DNA of 64,000 nucleotides from Steinernema hermaphroditum (GCA_030435675.1 CM059622.1:62001-126000); one strand, 5' to 3'; numbered from the stretch's first letter, positions 11,691-23,812 are shown. Translations and numbers: made by a program. The notes: a model not told the origin generated them from the sequence alone.

Positions 11691-12649
11691 GTAACAAAAA
11701 ATTAGCACAAGCCACAAACTACAAATGTGAAATATAAAAGTAGCTGACAATAACTGACTTATGTATTTCCACTTCATTGAATTAAGCATAATGTTGTATT
11801 TTGAGCCAAAAACCTTGTGTCTCATAACTAATAGTCTAACGTATTATGGACAACGTGACATCTTGTCAAAGTACGATACATCCCGAATATAATTTCTGTT
11901 TCCGTAACGACGTTCTCGTTCTCACACGTGTGTGCCCTTCCTTTACCAGGAATTTGTGCTGGAAATATGTTCAACTGACTAATTTATGCATTCTTTCACT
12001 TCCTTTCGCTCTTCTTTCTCCGCTTCACTATGCGACTTGACTCACTAGACGCAACGTACCAGTCGCCCTGTCTCGTTACGGGTCGACGTGAGTTGACGTG
12101 TGAGCATTCTCCGTCGCCTTCATCTCATTTCCGAATTCCCTCAATTGATCTATTGTCCCTTTCCCATTACTAATCGTCGTCCTCTCCTGCACATTCCGAA
12201 GACGCTTGCGAAAGTGACTCACAACACGCACCGTGTCCGCACGTATTTTGAGAATCTCATTATGGGCGGCTTTCAAGGATCTCTTTTAATGTGCAAAGGG
12301 TCGACCGGAATCCGCCCGCGTGGCGAGGGTGTGTCGGCGGTGAGTCACTTGTGTGAAGAAGTCGACGAATTTACGAGTAGGGCGGAGCAGAGGCGACCAT
12401 TTATTAGGTCGGAATTTTCATTTCGAAACTCTAAACTTTGTCAACCTTCTCCCATCTCACGGTTGCGATAAATTCTTGCGTGGCAGATCTGCCGCATGAC
12501 TGGCACCGCCTTCAGAGCGTCCCGCCCTCCTACGTAATCAGCCATTGCTATAAATATTGCCCTGGGCGACATACCCGGGTCGCGACTCTTCGCGTCTGTC
12601 GCTTTCCGAATTTTGCTCATTGGCGTAACTCTTGCAGCGTTAGAAAGCC
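11691..12649. other. Promoter-side intergenic region of the 12.65-kb gene
   Basis: No gene recognised. A minus-strand open frame of about 66 codons near 12076-12276 has no family signature. The last 110 bp hold a TATA-like box and then a CTTGCAG acceptor-like site 15 bp before the ATG of the next gene. Confidence 0.4.
12549..12556 (+). promoter_or_regulatory. TATA-like box
   Basis: TATAAATA lies about 100 bp upstream of the predicted start at 12650. A TTGCAG acceptor-like site at 12632-12636, just before the ATG, suggests the mature 5' end could instead be made by cis- or trans-splicing. Confidence 0.35.
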
Positions 12650-14614
12650 ATGATCCACCCGATCAATATCCCCGAGGACCTAATGGCCTCAAATCCGAAG
12701 CGTGAACAGTTTCTCGAAAAGAGACGTAGACCAACGTTAACGTAAGACTGTCAAATCGGAACACATAGGTAACCCAAGCAGGTTCAGGTATACTCCCGAT
12801 GGCCGACGAATGCTCGACGGCAAACCGACGACTCCAAATGAGCCGACCAAGTTGTGGAATGACTTCTTCCTCCGTTCCATCACCAGATGCCTTGTAGCAG
12901 ACTCAGAGTCCTCCACTCAAGAGCAGGGAACCCTTCTCAACGTTGTCGACCTTTCGCCGTCATCACCTCCGCCTATTTCCGACGACGACATTCCTGACTC
13001 GCCCCCTCCTTTCAAGCACCTCGTCCCCTCGATCACTTCGTCGACGCCGAATCTCCAACAGCACAAGAAGCTCGGGCGTACCGAATCCTTGCAGAGTGCC
13101 GAACTCAGTGACGAGGGGGAGATGGCGTTCCGCGAAATGCAGGCGGACATGCGACGTCAGGGAAAACAAGCGGTCTCCAAACAGGATTCCCTAATTGTTG
13201 ACTTAAAGTCTGTGTCGTCCAACCTCTTACCGTGTTGTTCAGGTTTTTGCGCCTGTTTGTTTCCTAATCCAATGAACAATTTAGACGACCAACTCGAGCA
13301 TGAAAAGCTCAAGGAGTTCGTTCGTTTTGATTTCGAGCACATCAACCTCTTTGCCGGAGACCGCAACTCTCGTCGGCGCTCAGTCACTCTAATCCCAGAA
13401 TCGTAAGTGTTCTTCTTAGTCACGTTTTGTGCCGGTCAAGAATTTTGTGCAAGGAAAAGATGCACGGCAAAGTGTAAAGTGCACGCTTGGTCAGAGTGGA
13501 ACAAAATTTGCACTTTTGGGCGGAGGCCGTCCAGAGATGAAAAGTTATTTCAAGTTCAAATCAAGTTCGAGTTTAACTGTCTGCCCTCGCTCAAAATCCA
13601 AAGGACTAAAAGTCACCCATTTCCGCTACTTGAAAATACGTTTCACCTATGCATTTTCACCTAAAAGCTGCTACATTTTCTTAAGAATGTCCTCTAGGAA
13701 ATTCTTGACCGGAACGCTGGCCTTCCAGGACGCCGCCACTAAGACAGACTTCTAGAATCGGCAGGCGTATCTGGGTGAACAAAACGTGTCTCGACCGTTG
13801 CACCGCAGTTGAACTCACCCCCAACGCTCTTCTTCACTCATGCAAGACGACACGGAAGCCCGAACTCCGCTTCCACGTCTCGAGCGTCGCCACTTCGAAC
13901 AATGAACTTCTCATCGATGTCTGCGTCTACAGCACGTTCCCGCACGAGCTTCGCTTTCAGGTAGGCACAAACCACGCGACGCCATCCAGAATCCGGAACT
14001 TTGGCGCTACGCGAGTGATTAATTTCTCTGTTTTCATCATCATCATCGTTTGCAGACCTATCTCCACGCGCATTCCGTCAGCGGTCGTTCTATAGGCCCG
14101 AAGATCGTCTCCACCGCGCACGAATTTACAGTTCAACCCATTGAAGGTGAGTGGCAGAAACACGTTTACCTAAAGTTGAAATGCGCGTCGTGCTTGGCGA
14201 ACAGACAGTACAGGGTACTGCACTTCGACATAACAACAACTTTAGCTTCATTTAGATTTATGGGTTATGTGAAAGCAGAACATAATAACGTGAAAGAAAG
14301 TAGCATATGGTTATGATAACTACGTCATCGTATAGTTTAGATACTGATCTGTAAAATACGTATATCCCACGGGGTGCTCTCTAAATTATCAAGAGGGTCT
14401 TTGGTCTGTATAGTACAGGTTCAAAAACAGAATTATTTCGCCCAAAAAATGTCTTTCTTTCCAAAACCTTATTTGATATTACTATTTTTATTTATATTGT
14501 TCTTCAGACAACACTGTGCGAATTGTGATGGACCTGGCTGAGGATATACGCCTGGCCTGCGAATCCAACGACGCCTACTTGATCGTCACTCTCATGGGCC
14601 GAATCCTTCACTAA
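12650..14614 (+). CDS. Unrecognised nematode protein, 5 exons, 369 aa
   Basis: I do not recognise the family. Exons 12650-12741, 12788-13402, 13756-13960, 14056-14146 and 14508-14614 join in frame with GT-AG introns (1110 nt, 369 codons plus TAA). The N-terminus is basic (KREQFLEKRRRP). Residues 80-150 are Ser/Pro/Asp-rich and probably disordered, followed by a short Cys cluster (CCSGFCACLFP). The C-terminal 160 residues alternate hydrophobic and polar positions (KPELRFHVSS, ELLIDVCVYS, TVRIVMDLAEDI, AYLIVTLMGRIL), suggesting a beta-rich folded domain. The consistent splicing phase across five exons makes a real gene likely. Part of the last exon and its 3' flank is duplicated at 16155-16246. 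The start was chosen as the first ATG behind the CTTGCAG site. Confidence 0.75.
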
Positions 14615-16154
14615 ACCTCGCATCTGACCACTCCTTCTCTGCTTTATCGAACAGTTTACCGATCTCTCAGCTTCTCCAACAGTTTTCTTCGAGTTGCGAA
14701 GAAAGATACAGTATATCAATTATATTGATAGTCCCACGTATCCAGTTGTGTGTTCACTACCTGATGTTATTGCCGTTTATTCGTGAATCTACCATGATAA
14801 ATCGAGTTGTTGCGTCGATCGGTTTGCAGCCAGCAGCAAAATGGGCGACGGGGGCGATGAAAGAAGTGATAATGATCGATTTCTGACAAGATAAGAAGTA
14901 CGACGAAAGGGATGAACTCACAAAGGAATATAGAAAAAGGCGCCCAATGCGGGGATGTTTTAAAGACTGTTTGGGTAGTAAAAATAAAACATATTTACTA
15001 TTGTGACTGTTTTGCGATGACGTAGTCAGCTTTTGCTTTAAGAAGAAAGACGACAAACCGGCTGACGGTGCAGATGTGTGCTGCGGGGAATGAAGTGGAG
15101 GTGGCGAAGAACGGGTTTGTGTTCAATTATTGTCCGACAGGGTGTTCCCGGTGGTGAGCAGCGCGACATTAGGGATTTGTCAGGCTGCCGGCGATTCGAA
15201 TGTTGGTTTTTGGAGTTTGGGTTTGGAGAATCGGAGGAAACAAATATCATTGGCGCTAAATTGATTTGCATACAGCTAAATTTACTTGCATGTACTTTCG
15301 CGTGGAATCGTACTTAAATTCGACAAACAGAATGCGTCAGTGTCTCGAAATAGCGCTGTATTGAAACTCTCTTGCTTCATGTACAGAAACAAGAGTCTCT
15401 TGAAAATAATTTTGAAATACCGCAACCCATACCTCGATTGATTCAGATTCTTCTCTCATCCATTTGGACTGTGTGTGTTCATAATATAATTGCAAATTAG
15501 TGTTTAATGTAGTAGAAAATTTACTGTGCACTAGAGCAGACGTGCGGACGAATCCGAAAACGAGTCCAGAGTCGTCGGTCCGAACTTTCCGAAGCTAGAA
15601 AAAAGAATATGGACCGGAAGTGGAGTCGAGCCCGGACCCCAAAAATGTAATCAAAAGCACTACTCAGTTCGGCCACACACCCATTTTTGTCGCTGGTCGA
15701 ATTTGGCCATATTCATTTGCGCGCAACTTTCGAGGTCTGTTTACACAACCTGGTATCCGGTGCTCTTTTGCAAACTTTAGCTGCATTTCTTTTCAATTTA
15801 CCTATTTTGAATTTTGGCTATTTTGAGGGAATATGAGCTCACATAATATCATCTAGAACACGGAAATAAATGGAAATGGAAATACGAATGGAAGGCTTTT
15901 CTCCCAGAATGTCTGGACCACGGGCGAATCATAATTTCAACGTCTCGCCAAGAAGATCGTACTCACCATCTGACGCGGCCCACTCAAAGCGAAAATAACT
16001 CCGAACTTCACGAATCCAGCCGTTCAATGATAAGAATACACCCCGCTTGCCGTGCTCCACCTGCACCACGCGACGCTATCGGATGCTGCTCCTTGCAAAT
16101 TCGACGCCCACGCAAAACAATACTAGTCAAATCACCTAGAATACGCCGTACGCC

Positions 16155-16246
16155 GGGCCTGCGAATCCAGCGACGCCTACTTGATCGTCACTCTGATGGG
16201 CCGAATCCTTCACTAAAGCTCTCATCCGATCACTCCTTCTCTTACG
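16155..16246 (+). pseudogene. Duplicated fragment of the last exon of the 12.65-kb gene
   Basis: About 92 bp match 14555-14646 with a handful of substitutions. They cover the codons for the C-terminal LIVTLMGRILH, the TAA and the first 35 bp of the 3' flank (CTCCTTCTCT block). No upstream exons of that gene are seen nearby, so this is a small dispersed duplicate without coding context. Confidence 0.75.
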
Positions 16247-17587
16247 CATGACTTATGCTGCATTGTATTAGATATGTTAAAAATCAAATATCTAGGAAGC
16301 GTTACCTATTTTCAAATCACCAATACCGGTTCTCGGAACAGAAATAGTAAATGCGTTGACTTTCATTGATGTGCGCTTAATCGTGTCTCTAGACATGTCA
16401 ACTGATTGACAGGAAGGTCTGAATTTTTTTCCTTTTTGCTACCTGACCATGATTTTCTTTAATTATTAATGAAAGATCAAACCGCCGATTTAAAAATTGG
16501 TCTTTATAGGGGCCAAATATCATCGTGTCGAGCTGGTGGAATAATTTTATGGTTTTCATCTGTTTGTGATGACACATATGTCTGACAGTTGATGAATTGC
16601 ACTTAGCATGTCACACTAGGGCAATCATTATAAAACACCATGGACTAATGTGGCGCCGTCTGTAAGAGTTGTTGTTGTGAAGACAGTTGAGTATTTCTCA
16701 ATTCAGCCATTCGATGTTTGTTTAAGAATTACTATAAGCTCATGATTTCTGTACCCTTGTCGGTACCTCATCCCGACAAAAATACAGAACAGAAGTGTGC
16801 TTCTGGGAATTTCACCGAAATTGAGATATGTTATGTGCAGTCAAATCGAAAATCGGGAAATCGCAGCGTGATTATTGTCATCAAAGAGCTTATAAGGCAT
16901 ACAGTTTGTTTTCATTGTTGTGATATCAAAGTACATGTTTTGAGTATAGTTGGCATGCAATAATTATTTTTGGGTTGACTTACTTGTTCTTTGCCGCCCA
17001 AGTAACCATTAAAAGTCGAATCATCTGCGACGTAGTCTCCTTTCTGTATTTCACCAACTCATCTTCTCGTGATGAACAGGTTCCCATTGCCTTCCACTAG
17101 TTTAACTCCCATAAAGTTATCTCATCGAAAAGCACCCCGGGGACATCGAAGATCATGTAGAGGGGCGAGTCGTCCTCTGTAGTGTTTTCTACTTCCTAAT
17201 CAATACTATGCAGGTGATTTATTGTTATTTTTCGGGTCGCCGGCAACGTCACAACCCAATAACAGAAAGGTGCGACGTTTAGAACATCGACCGTTGTGAC
17301 GTCGCTGATTAATTGAACAATTAGAAGTACCGTACTTTCGCATGTGATGGTTGATTGTGATTAAGAGCGTCAAGTAAGATACCATGCGAGTTGTGGGGAT
17401 TTTATTTTGTAGGTGGTGACTATGTATCACTCCAGACACCTCAATTCTATTTCATTGTTCCTGAACGAGCCTTAAAGCAATAACACCTATAATTATGTAG
17501 CTCCAAAATTGTTGTACTTTGGAAAAAGATTTAGAATCCTTCTCAGTTCTTTGGTCTTTCATTTGTGTTCCCAGCGATCGGTCAGGT

Positions 17588-17607
17588 CTCTCTCTCTCTC
17601 TCTCTCT
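17588..17607 (+). repeat. (CT)n microsatellite
   Basis: An uninterrupted CT dinucleotide run of about 20 bp, with flanks continuing as CT-rich sequence. Confidence 0.9.
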
Positions 17608-17669
17608 GAGGCTGTCTGAGCCGAGTGAGTTGAGTGAGCGGTCGTTCTCAGCCATCGTTGTTGGCACAG

Positions 17670-18125
17670 TTATCGTCCCGGCTCCCAGAAGGCCCAGGGA
17701 GCCGTAGTTCCAAAGGGCTATCCGCACCATATCCGAAGCTGTCAAGCCTATCAAACGACTGGTCCCACGATCGTTTTGAGAAAGTTTAAAATTCTCCGAA
17801 TCTACGAAGTCGTTTTTTTTTCCTTTTTGAGGCGATGTCGTCATGTAATCTTCCTATCACTATCATTTTATAACAAGTTTGAGCTGATTCTAACTGACCG
17901 GAAACCCTTCCAACCTCTTGCCAAGAATCTATCACAGCCGCCCGACCACCCACTCTGATGGTTCCCGGTTCGCCCGCTGTGCTCCGCGTATCTCCCGGAT
18001 GCCCGTCTTCGCCCGCGGAAACCGCCGAAGATGCTCCACAACTCCAACGTCGCCGATCTGATAATGGGTTTGCTGTGTTCCACCGTCTCCAGAATCGGCC
18101 CTTCGCTTCTCTGATTCCCGCGCAC
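17670..18125 (+). repeat. Dispersed repeat, copy 1
   Basis: Several blocks align in the same orientation with 23206-23545: AGGGAGCCGTAGTTCCA, a CGACCACCC block, TGATGGTTCCCGGTT.GCCCGCT and CCACCGTCTCC. Between blocks the copies have diverged and carry indels. Apparent open frames in both copies are not conserved in the same frame, so I treat this as a repeat family, not genes. Confidence 0.6.
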
Positions 18126-18404
18126 GCACACTTAGACAACCGAATTTTAAAAATTACACACAATTTTTATTCTTACATACTCTACAGCGGAATCGATATA
18201 CAAGGACAGGACAACGAAACGTATGTATACCCTCCGTCATGAACTTCACTAAGCGGCAGGTCTCCGCGTGGGACGTTCCGTTGATCTTCACATGAAGCCG
18301 AATGTCCGAGAACTTCGCAGCTGACCTCTTCATGTTGCAGATTGTCCAAATGCTGTTTTTTAACATCGTTCAGCCGGAGTCCCACAACGGGAAGGTAACT
18401 ATCG

Positions 18405-18960
18405 TCAACGGTCAATTTTCCCGGGCACCATCGGTGTATGGCGCACGGCAAGTCCATTTTCGATGTCAACGGCATTACCATTAAGGATTGAGAGGACTAT
18501 AACACACATGTGATTTGCCACGTTGTTCGCTGTACTTACTTTGGGGAGATTTCTCCATCTGGTAAAAGCGTTCACCAGCAGTGTTCAGAGTATTCAAACA
18601 GCGGTTGCGGAAATTGAGACGCTTCTTGAAATAGCAGCAAAACAGAACAGAAATCAAAATGCACAGTACGAAGAACACAGTGGGAATTATTCCATTTCGC
18701 AAACCCTCACGGACCTTTCGCTGGTAGTACTGGGTGTCGGATATATGTATACAGGTCTGAGCCTCTCTTTGCATAGCCTTTGCATAGACTTCGCCCTCAA
18801 AATTTAACATCGTCCAGCCGGAACGCCGCAACGTTGAGCTCTCGGTTCGGCGGCGACGAGCGGTATCCCGCAGCGAGATCCTTCGAGCAGACCGTTCGTT
18901 TCTGCCACTGAACTGCGGGCTTTCATCAACTCCGCGACTCAGAAAGACGCCCGCCTTTTC
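18405..18960 (-). CDS. Small single-pass membrane protein, 5' end uncertain
   Basis: Two exons (18960-18540, then 18496-18405) join across a 43-bp GT-AG intron in matching phase. From the first in-frame Met (18810) the product is 120 aa. One clear membrane segment (PTVFFVLCILISVLFCCYF) is followed by KKR, typical of a cytoplasmic boundary. The frame stays open upstream of that Met through a highly basic Arg/Ser-rich segment to a TGA at 18961-18963, so further 5' exons are likely. A TTTTTATT about 240 bp downstream would give an AATAAA-type poly(A) signal on this strand. Family not recognised; the real start is unknown. Confidence 0.5.
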
Positions 18961-19522
18961 TCACTCGCCCACTTGTTGGGGACGTTGCCCTCTTCGCCAG
19001 CTACTCTGATATTTTGGCTTTATAAACGGAGATTTGACTCCGTTTAGGTCGGCGCCGATATCGCTAATGCATACTAATGCTGTAGACGTGACTTACCACA
19101 AATTGCAGAGAAAGCTTGACTTTCAACGAAACCATGCGCAATGGTAGTGCGGGTCAGAGAATATTGCTAAAATATACCATATGCGATACAAAGAAATAAT
19201 TGCCTGTAATAAAGTGTTGCAACTAATCAAAGAATTGCATCGAATTATTGGGTTGGAGCATTGGAAATGAACCACTTGGTAAACATTCCATTTTTTCACC
19301 TGTGGCAAAACCGTTTGGTGCGTTATTGAGTAGAGCGTACTCTTATGTGTATCTTTGATCTGTCTTGATGGTCATTTTTCTGGCACTTCGATATGGCGAA
19401 ATGCACAAAAAGTGCGAAATGATGTATGGGCTTCCTATGGTAGTAATTGTGTCCGTCCTTGGCTCTTACCTACCGAATTCACCTATCGCTGTGTTCGTCA
19501 TATAGGTTCCCGGTTAGCTCTT

Positions 19523-20235
19523 AGTCGACGAATGTCATAACAAAAAACCACTCTTGAACTGCTGATGCCAACCACCTTCCCGCAAGGTTTTAGCTTCTGA
19601 TCCCTGTGCATACACACTGGCTGAAACGTTCTTATATTTGTACTTCCAAAGGCAAGACACGCGAACTATTATGTCAGCCGACTACAGATCAGAGCGGAAG
19701 AGTGTCCGCAAAAGCGATTACATCGATCATCACACATTCTTATCAGTTCCATGGAACCGACGGACCACTCTGCTACCGAAATGAGTCAACACTGTCCAAT
19801 GCTAGTTGGTCCTCGACTCTACTGTCGTGCTAGAACTTCAGTTGTTCAGCTCCTACCTCATTCAGTGACTTTCAGAAGAGATAGGGTAGTAATGGAATTC
19901 GGACGCTGGTCTGCTCTCAACCTCTCCAAAAGAGCCATAAACCGTTTTAGGGATGCTTTACGATCTGTGCGCACTCTTATCACCTCGGCGATTCCAATTA
20001 GAGACACCAGTCGAATCCGATCGCGACATCAGAGATGGCGGCGCTCGTCATTCTCCTCGCGGCGGCCCTCCTGGGCGCTAATGCTGACTTCAAAGTGAAC
20101 TCTGCCGCTGACGACCTTGTCAAAGATATTCCCGGTCTCCACTATGATCCCGGATTCAAGACCTATTCTGGATACCTCGATGCCGGCAAGGACGACCAAA
20201 AGAACCAAGGATATATGCACTACATGTGAGTTTTC
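19523..20235 (+). repeat. Promoter + exon 1 block, copy A of an inverted duplicate
   Basis: About 700 bp upstream of and including exon 1 of the plus-strand carboxypeptidase match the reverse complement of 37304-38010 almost base for base. In the 191-nt first exon I see one difference, and it is silent. The match begins at GTCGACGAATGTCATAA and stops about 8 bp into intron 1 (after GTGAGTTT), beyond which the sequences are unrelated. Confidence 0.9.
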
Positions 20236-23067
20236 GTTCATAAACTTAAGATATGAAGCATAAGGTGATAGGTAGATCACCTTACTTGTAAAAACAGATC
20301 AAATTCTAAATCTTTATTTGTAAAATGACATTCATGAAAAAGTGGTCCTTATAAGTCGAGAGTGCATTGTGTTCATCCATGATTAAGGTTGACGGAGTCG
20401 AAGAGCAACCCATCCACGGATCCACTACTTCTCTGGCTCAACGGCGGCCCTGGATGCAGCTCTTTCTCTGGTGCCTTTGAAGAACTCGGCCCGTTCTATG
20501 TCAATGAAGATGGTGAAACACTCTACGAGAACATCTACTCATGGAACGCCAACGCGAACGTACTCTTCTTTGAGTCGCCCATCGGAGTTGGTTACTCATT
20601 TATGGAAGGAAAACCTAACTACACCAAAGCTAGCGATGACCAAACACTTGAACAGAACTACAATGCGCTGAAGTCTTTCTTCAACAAGTAGGCTATTTTT
20701 TTATCGCTCACTCGCTTGTTCCTCTTAAGATTCCCCACTTATCAAAATCGTTCGTTCTTCATCGCTGGAGAATCTTACGCTGGCATTTACCTTCCCATGT
20801 TGGGCGCCAAACTTATGGATAAGATCATTGACGGGGAGCTGAAAAACGTCAAATTCCAGGGCATCGCTATTGGAAATGGATATATGGACATCAAGGAACT
20901 CCAAAATGCTCTTGTGCTCTGGAGTAACTACCATGGAAGGATTTCACTTAAGTAAGCACTCATCGAAATCGCATCGATTTCGCGTTTAGGGACTGGGAGA
21001 CGTTGAAGTCTCCTGAGTGCTGCATACAGTCGGGAACAAACGGAGACGCAGATACTTGTAATTTTTATGACAAGGCATTTAATACTTCTACTTGGAACGA
21101 CTTCACTCCCCAGGACAACATTTGCGGTCAAATCGTAGGTGTTTTTACATCAGGGACTACCTATTTTGACCGATCTTTAAAGTTGAGAACGGGAATTTTC
21201 ACACTTCACCGATGTAAAATTTCCCATTTCACATAACTCAATGAACACAAATACCTGTTTTCATTTTCTAACAAACTGAGTGCACTGATCAGTAGAATGA
21301 GATCAGTGATCGAGCAAAGTTCGCTCGATGTCGATGATCCGACTGAATTTCCTCAAACGACTTGGGCCATTTTTAAATTTTTTGAACGTTAGTCATGAGT
21401 GGGTCCCACCCAACTCATCCCCGCCCCCTCATTCCCGACTCCTCATCCCCTCCCAGCTCATCCACGATGGATTTTCGCCGCGACCAATTTGCCGTGCTAG
21501 GAAATATGCGGAGCTGTAAAGATTCGCCCTTCCTCACCTTCGGCTTAATGTTCTGCGGCTGAACCGTCGCATCACATCGTACTATGTGGAACCGCCCAGG
21601 ACTATGTGCGAGAAGACCTTGGATGCCTTCTCGCTGATAGGCCACCCCGGGGATGAGCTGAGAGGGGATAAGTTGTCCAGGGATGAGTTGTCGCGGGGAT
21701 GAGTTGACGAAGATGAGCTGCGGTGACACCGTCATGATCTCTCAACATGTTCTGAAAATATCGTACACCTGCACGCTACGTTCAGATGTTCTCATGTAGT
21801 GTACGTTATGAGCCAAAGCTGATGCATTGCTGCAGATTGCACAAACAGATATACAGAAAATTATACCCTAGAGCTGCATGAATTTGGTGAAATTCAGTCA
21901 TATTTTTTCAGCTTCACGATGTCATCACGAAGCCGGAAAGGTGAGTTTTTAAAACACGACTGATTTTAGACTGATAAACTCTTGCAGAATGGACCCCTAC
22001 AACTACTACGAGGATTGCTATGGAGGCCAGTCAATCACATATCGTGGAACACGTGGTCGTTTCCATCAAGGAAAGCGCGATTCTCTCGTTTCCTTTGCCC
22101 AGCGTTACCATAACACTGCTGTATAGCAAACATTGAAAGTATCAAAAAACATCCATATCGTTTAGTCACTCATTAACTACAATTCAACTGACTTCTTGTT
22201 CGGCTACCCTTGTTGGCAAGAAACCGCCGTTGCTACCTACTTTAATCGTCCCGATGTTCAGAAGGCATTCCATGTGGACGTTGCCAAAAATCTTGATTTC
22301 CACGACTGCAAGTAAGTTTTGTGGTTTCCGGCAGGCTGAAAGAGACGGATTCATGCTACGTGTTCCCCTTTTATATTGCTACGATTTTTCCTAAGGCAAA
22401 ATTAGGCAAGAAAAAATTTAATAAGATTTTGACTATGTCGAAGAAAAGACTTCTTCTCTGGCGGGACTTTGACTCTATGTCTCCTAGAGTTCCCCTTTTA
22501 TCGTGCCCATCAAACCATAAAATAGTTCAGATATGTGATACTTTAGTGATGCAATGTACGGGGAGTATATCGTCAAGTACACAACGACCACCGACTTTTT
22601 CTACAGAATGATCGATAGCGTCACGGTGAAATTCCTTTTCATATCACTCCTGTAACTTTCCCATTTGTAGAAGCTGCCGGAAAAGAACTTCCGCATTCTT
22701 GTCTACAACGGTGATGTGGACACCGTTTGTAACTTCCTGGGAGACGCTAAGTTCATCGCTAAAATCGCAAAGGATAAAGGACTTACGGTCAGTGTGACAG
22801 ATGCATTTAAGATAGCATGATTTGCAGGGCGCGAAACGTCAAACGTGGTTCTTCCGCAAGAAGACTGGTGGCTTCGTGCAGACCTACAAGAGCTCCTCCA
22901 TCTCCATCGACGTCTTGACTGTCAAAGGCGCCGGCCACATGGTTCCGATGGATCGTCCGGGACCGTCAATGCAAATGATTAACGGTCTCATCCTGGCTAA
23001 TGGAAACTACAACAATAACCTCGCTAATGCGGCGCCAACACCTATCCCTTTCAATACGTCTACTTAA
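20035..23067 (+). CDS. Serine carboxypeptidase (peptidase S10), 10 exons, 533 aa
   Basis: A secreted or lysosomal exopeptidase of the cathepsin A/carboxypeptidase Y family, removing C-terminal residues at acid pH. Exons: 20035-20225, 20388-20687, 20730-20951, 20990-21134, 21912-21940, 21988-22120, 22166-22311, 22547-22625, 22671-22787, 22828-23067 (1602 nt, phases consistent). A signal peptide is visible (MAALVILLAAALLGANA). WLNGGPGCSS (about 80-89) carries the Asn that binds the substrate carboxylate. Nucleophile Ser179 is in GESYAG, the Asp lies in NGDVDT (about 428-433) and the His in GAGHMVP (about 491). Protein length is typical of the family. Intron 4 (21135-21911) holds a MITE-like inverted repeat. 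Exon 1 and the promoter are nearly identical to the paralogue at 34.9-37.5 kb, while the remaining exons show clear divergence (about 80% amino-acid identity in exon 2). Confidence 0.93.
21395..21726. repeat. Inverted-repeat MITE-like insertion in carboxypeptidase intron 4
   Basis: The left half is full of CTCATCCCC/CTCATTCCC words and the right half of their complements (GGGGATGAGTTG, GGGATGAGTTGTC), forming foldback arms about 60-80 bp long around a non-coding core. It accounts for much of this otherwise oversized intron. Confidence 0.55.
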
Positions 23068-23205
23068 GTGAATGATTGATGTTGCTTGAGCGGATCATAG
23101 TAAATACCGTGCCGTAAGGCTTCCAACATTATGGGCTGACCATAAGTTTCACGATTAGGGTTGATAAAGTGTTCACCTGGTCCACCGTAATTTTCAGTTT
23201 TCTGT

Positions 23206-23545
23206 CCCACTGAAGGCCTGGAACACCAGGGAGCCGTAGTTCCACCGTCTTGCCGAGAAGCCAGTCACGACCACCCGACTCCACCCGCGCCGCCAGAGAA
23301 GTCGAAGAAGCTCTGCAACTACGAAGTCCGCGCAGCTAGCTGCCCTGATGGTTCCCGGTTTGCCCGCTCTGCTCCACCGATGTGTTTCACCCGGAAACCG
23401 CTCTTCGCCCGTGCCGCCCGTGGAAGCCGACGAAGAAGCTCCTCAACTCTGACGTCCGCACCGCCACACGAGCTGAAGACAGGTTTGCTGTGCTCCACCG
23501 TCTCCGGAAACAGTCTCTTCGCCTCTCCGATGTCCGCGCACACTG
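23206..23545 (+). repeat. Dispersed repeat, copy 2
   Basis: Same-orientation relative of 17670-18125 (shared blocks AGGGAGCCGTAGTTCCA, TGATGGTTCCCGGTT, CTCCACCGTCTCC), with an apparent internal tandem duplication of the GAAGAAGCTC.(G/T)CAACT segment. It lies directly 3' of the plus-strand carboxypeptidase. Confidence 0.6.
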
Positions 23546-23812
23546 ATGGGATCGCCGTGTTCTACTCTGATGTGCTGAAGCCAGAAGAAGACCGGCGACT
23601 ACGGAGTGACAATATGGTTCTTGTCCATACATATGACGTCTCGCAAGGCGTAAGCCTTAGATACGAGAAATAAACTCGTAAACTCGTAAACTGAAGTCTT
23701 GTATACATGAATAGATGTTTCTTGAATGAGTTATCTACGCTAATATACATATTCTTAACTTACATCACCTTTCAGTCAGCTGCCAATTAATGTGAATTCT
23801 ATTCATCCCAGT

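Larger units (their letters stand above)
14615..18404. other. Gene-poor stretch with repeats
   Basis: It contains the decayed exon copy at 16.2 kb, a CT microsatellite and the left copy of a dispersed repeat (17.67-18.13 kb), listed separately. Short open frames elsewhere lack support. A TTTTTATT at about 18160 is a possible poly(A) signal for the minus-strand gene ending at 18405. Confidence 0.4.

Noticed and set aside
17855..17882. CAAGTTTGAG resembling the 3' end of SL1
   Set aside because: Only about 12 of 22 positions agree with SL1; not distinguishable from chance, unlike 31326-31347.
19751..20098. 115-codon open frame conserved in both copies of the carboxypeptidase 5' block
   Set aside because: Its conservation follows from the nearly identical DNA of the duplicated block, and it overlaps exon 1 out of frame.
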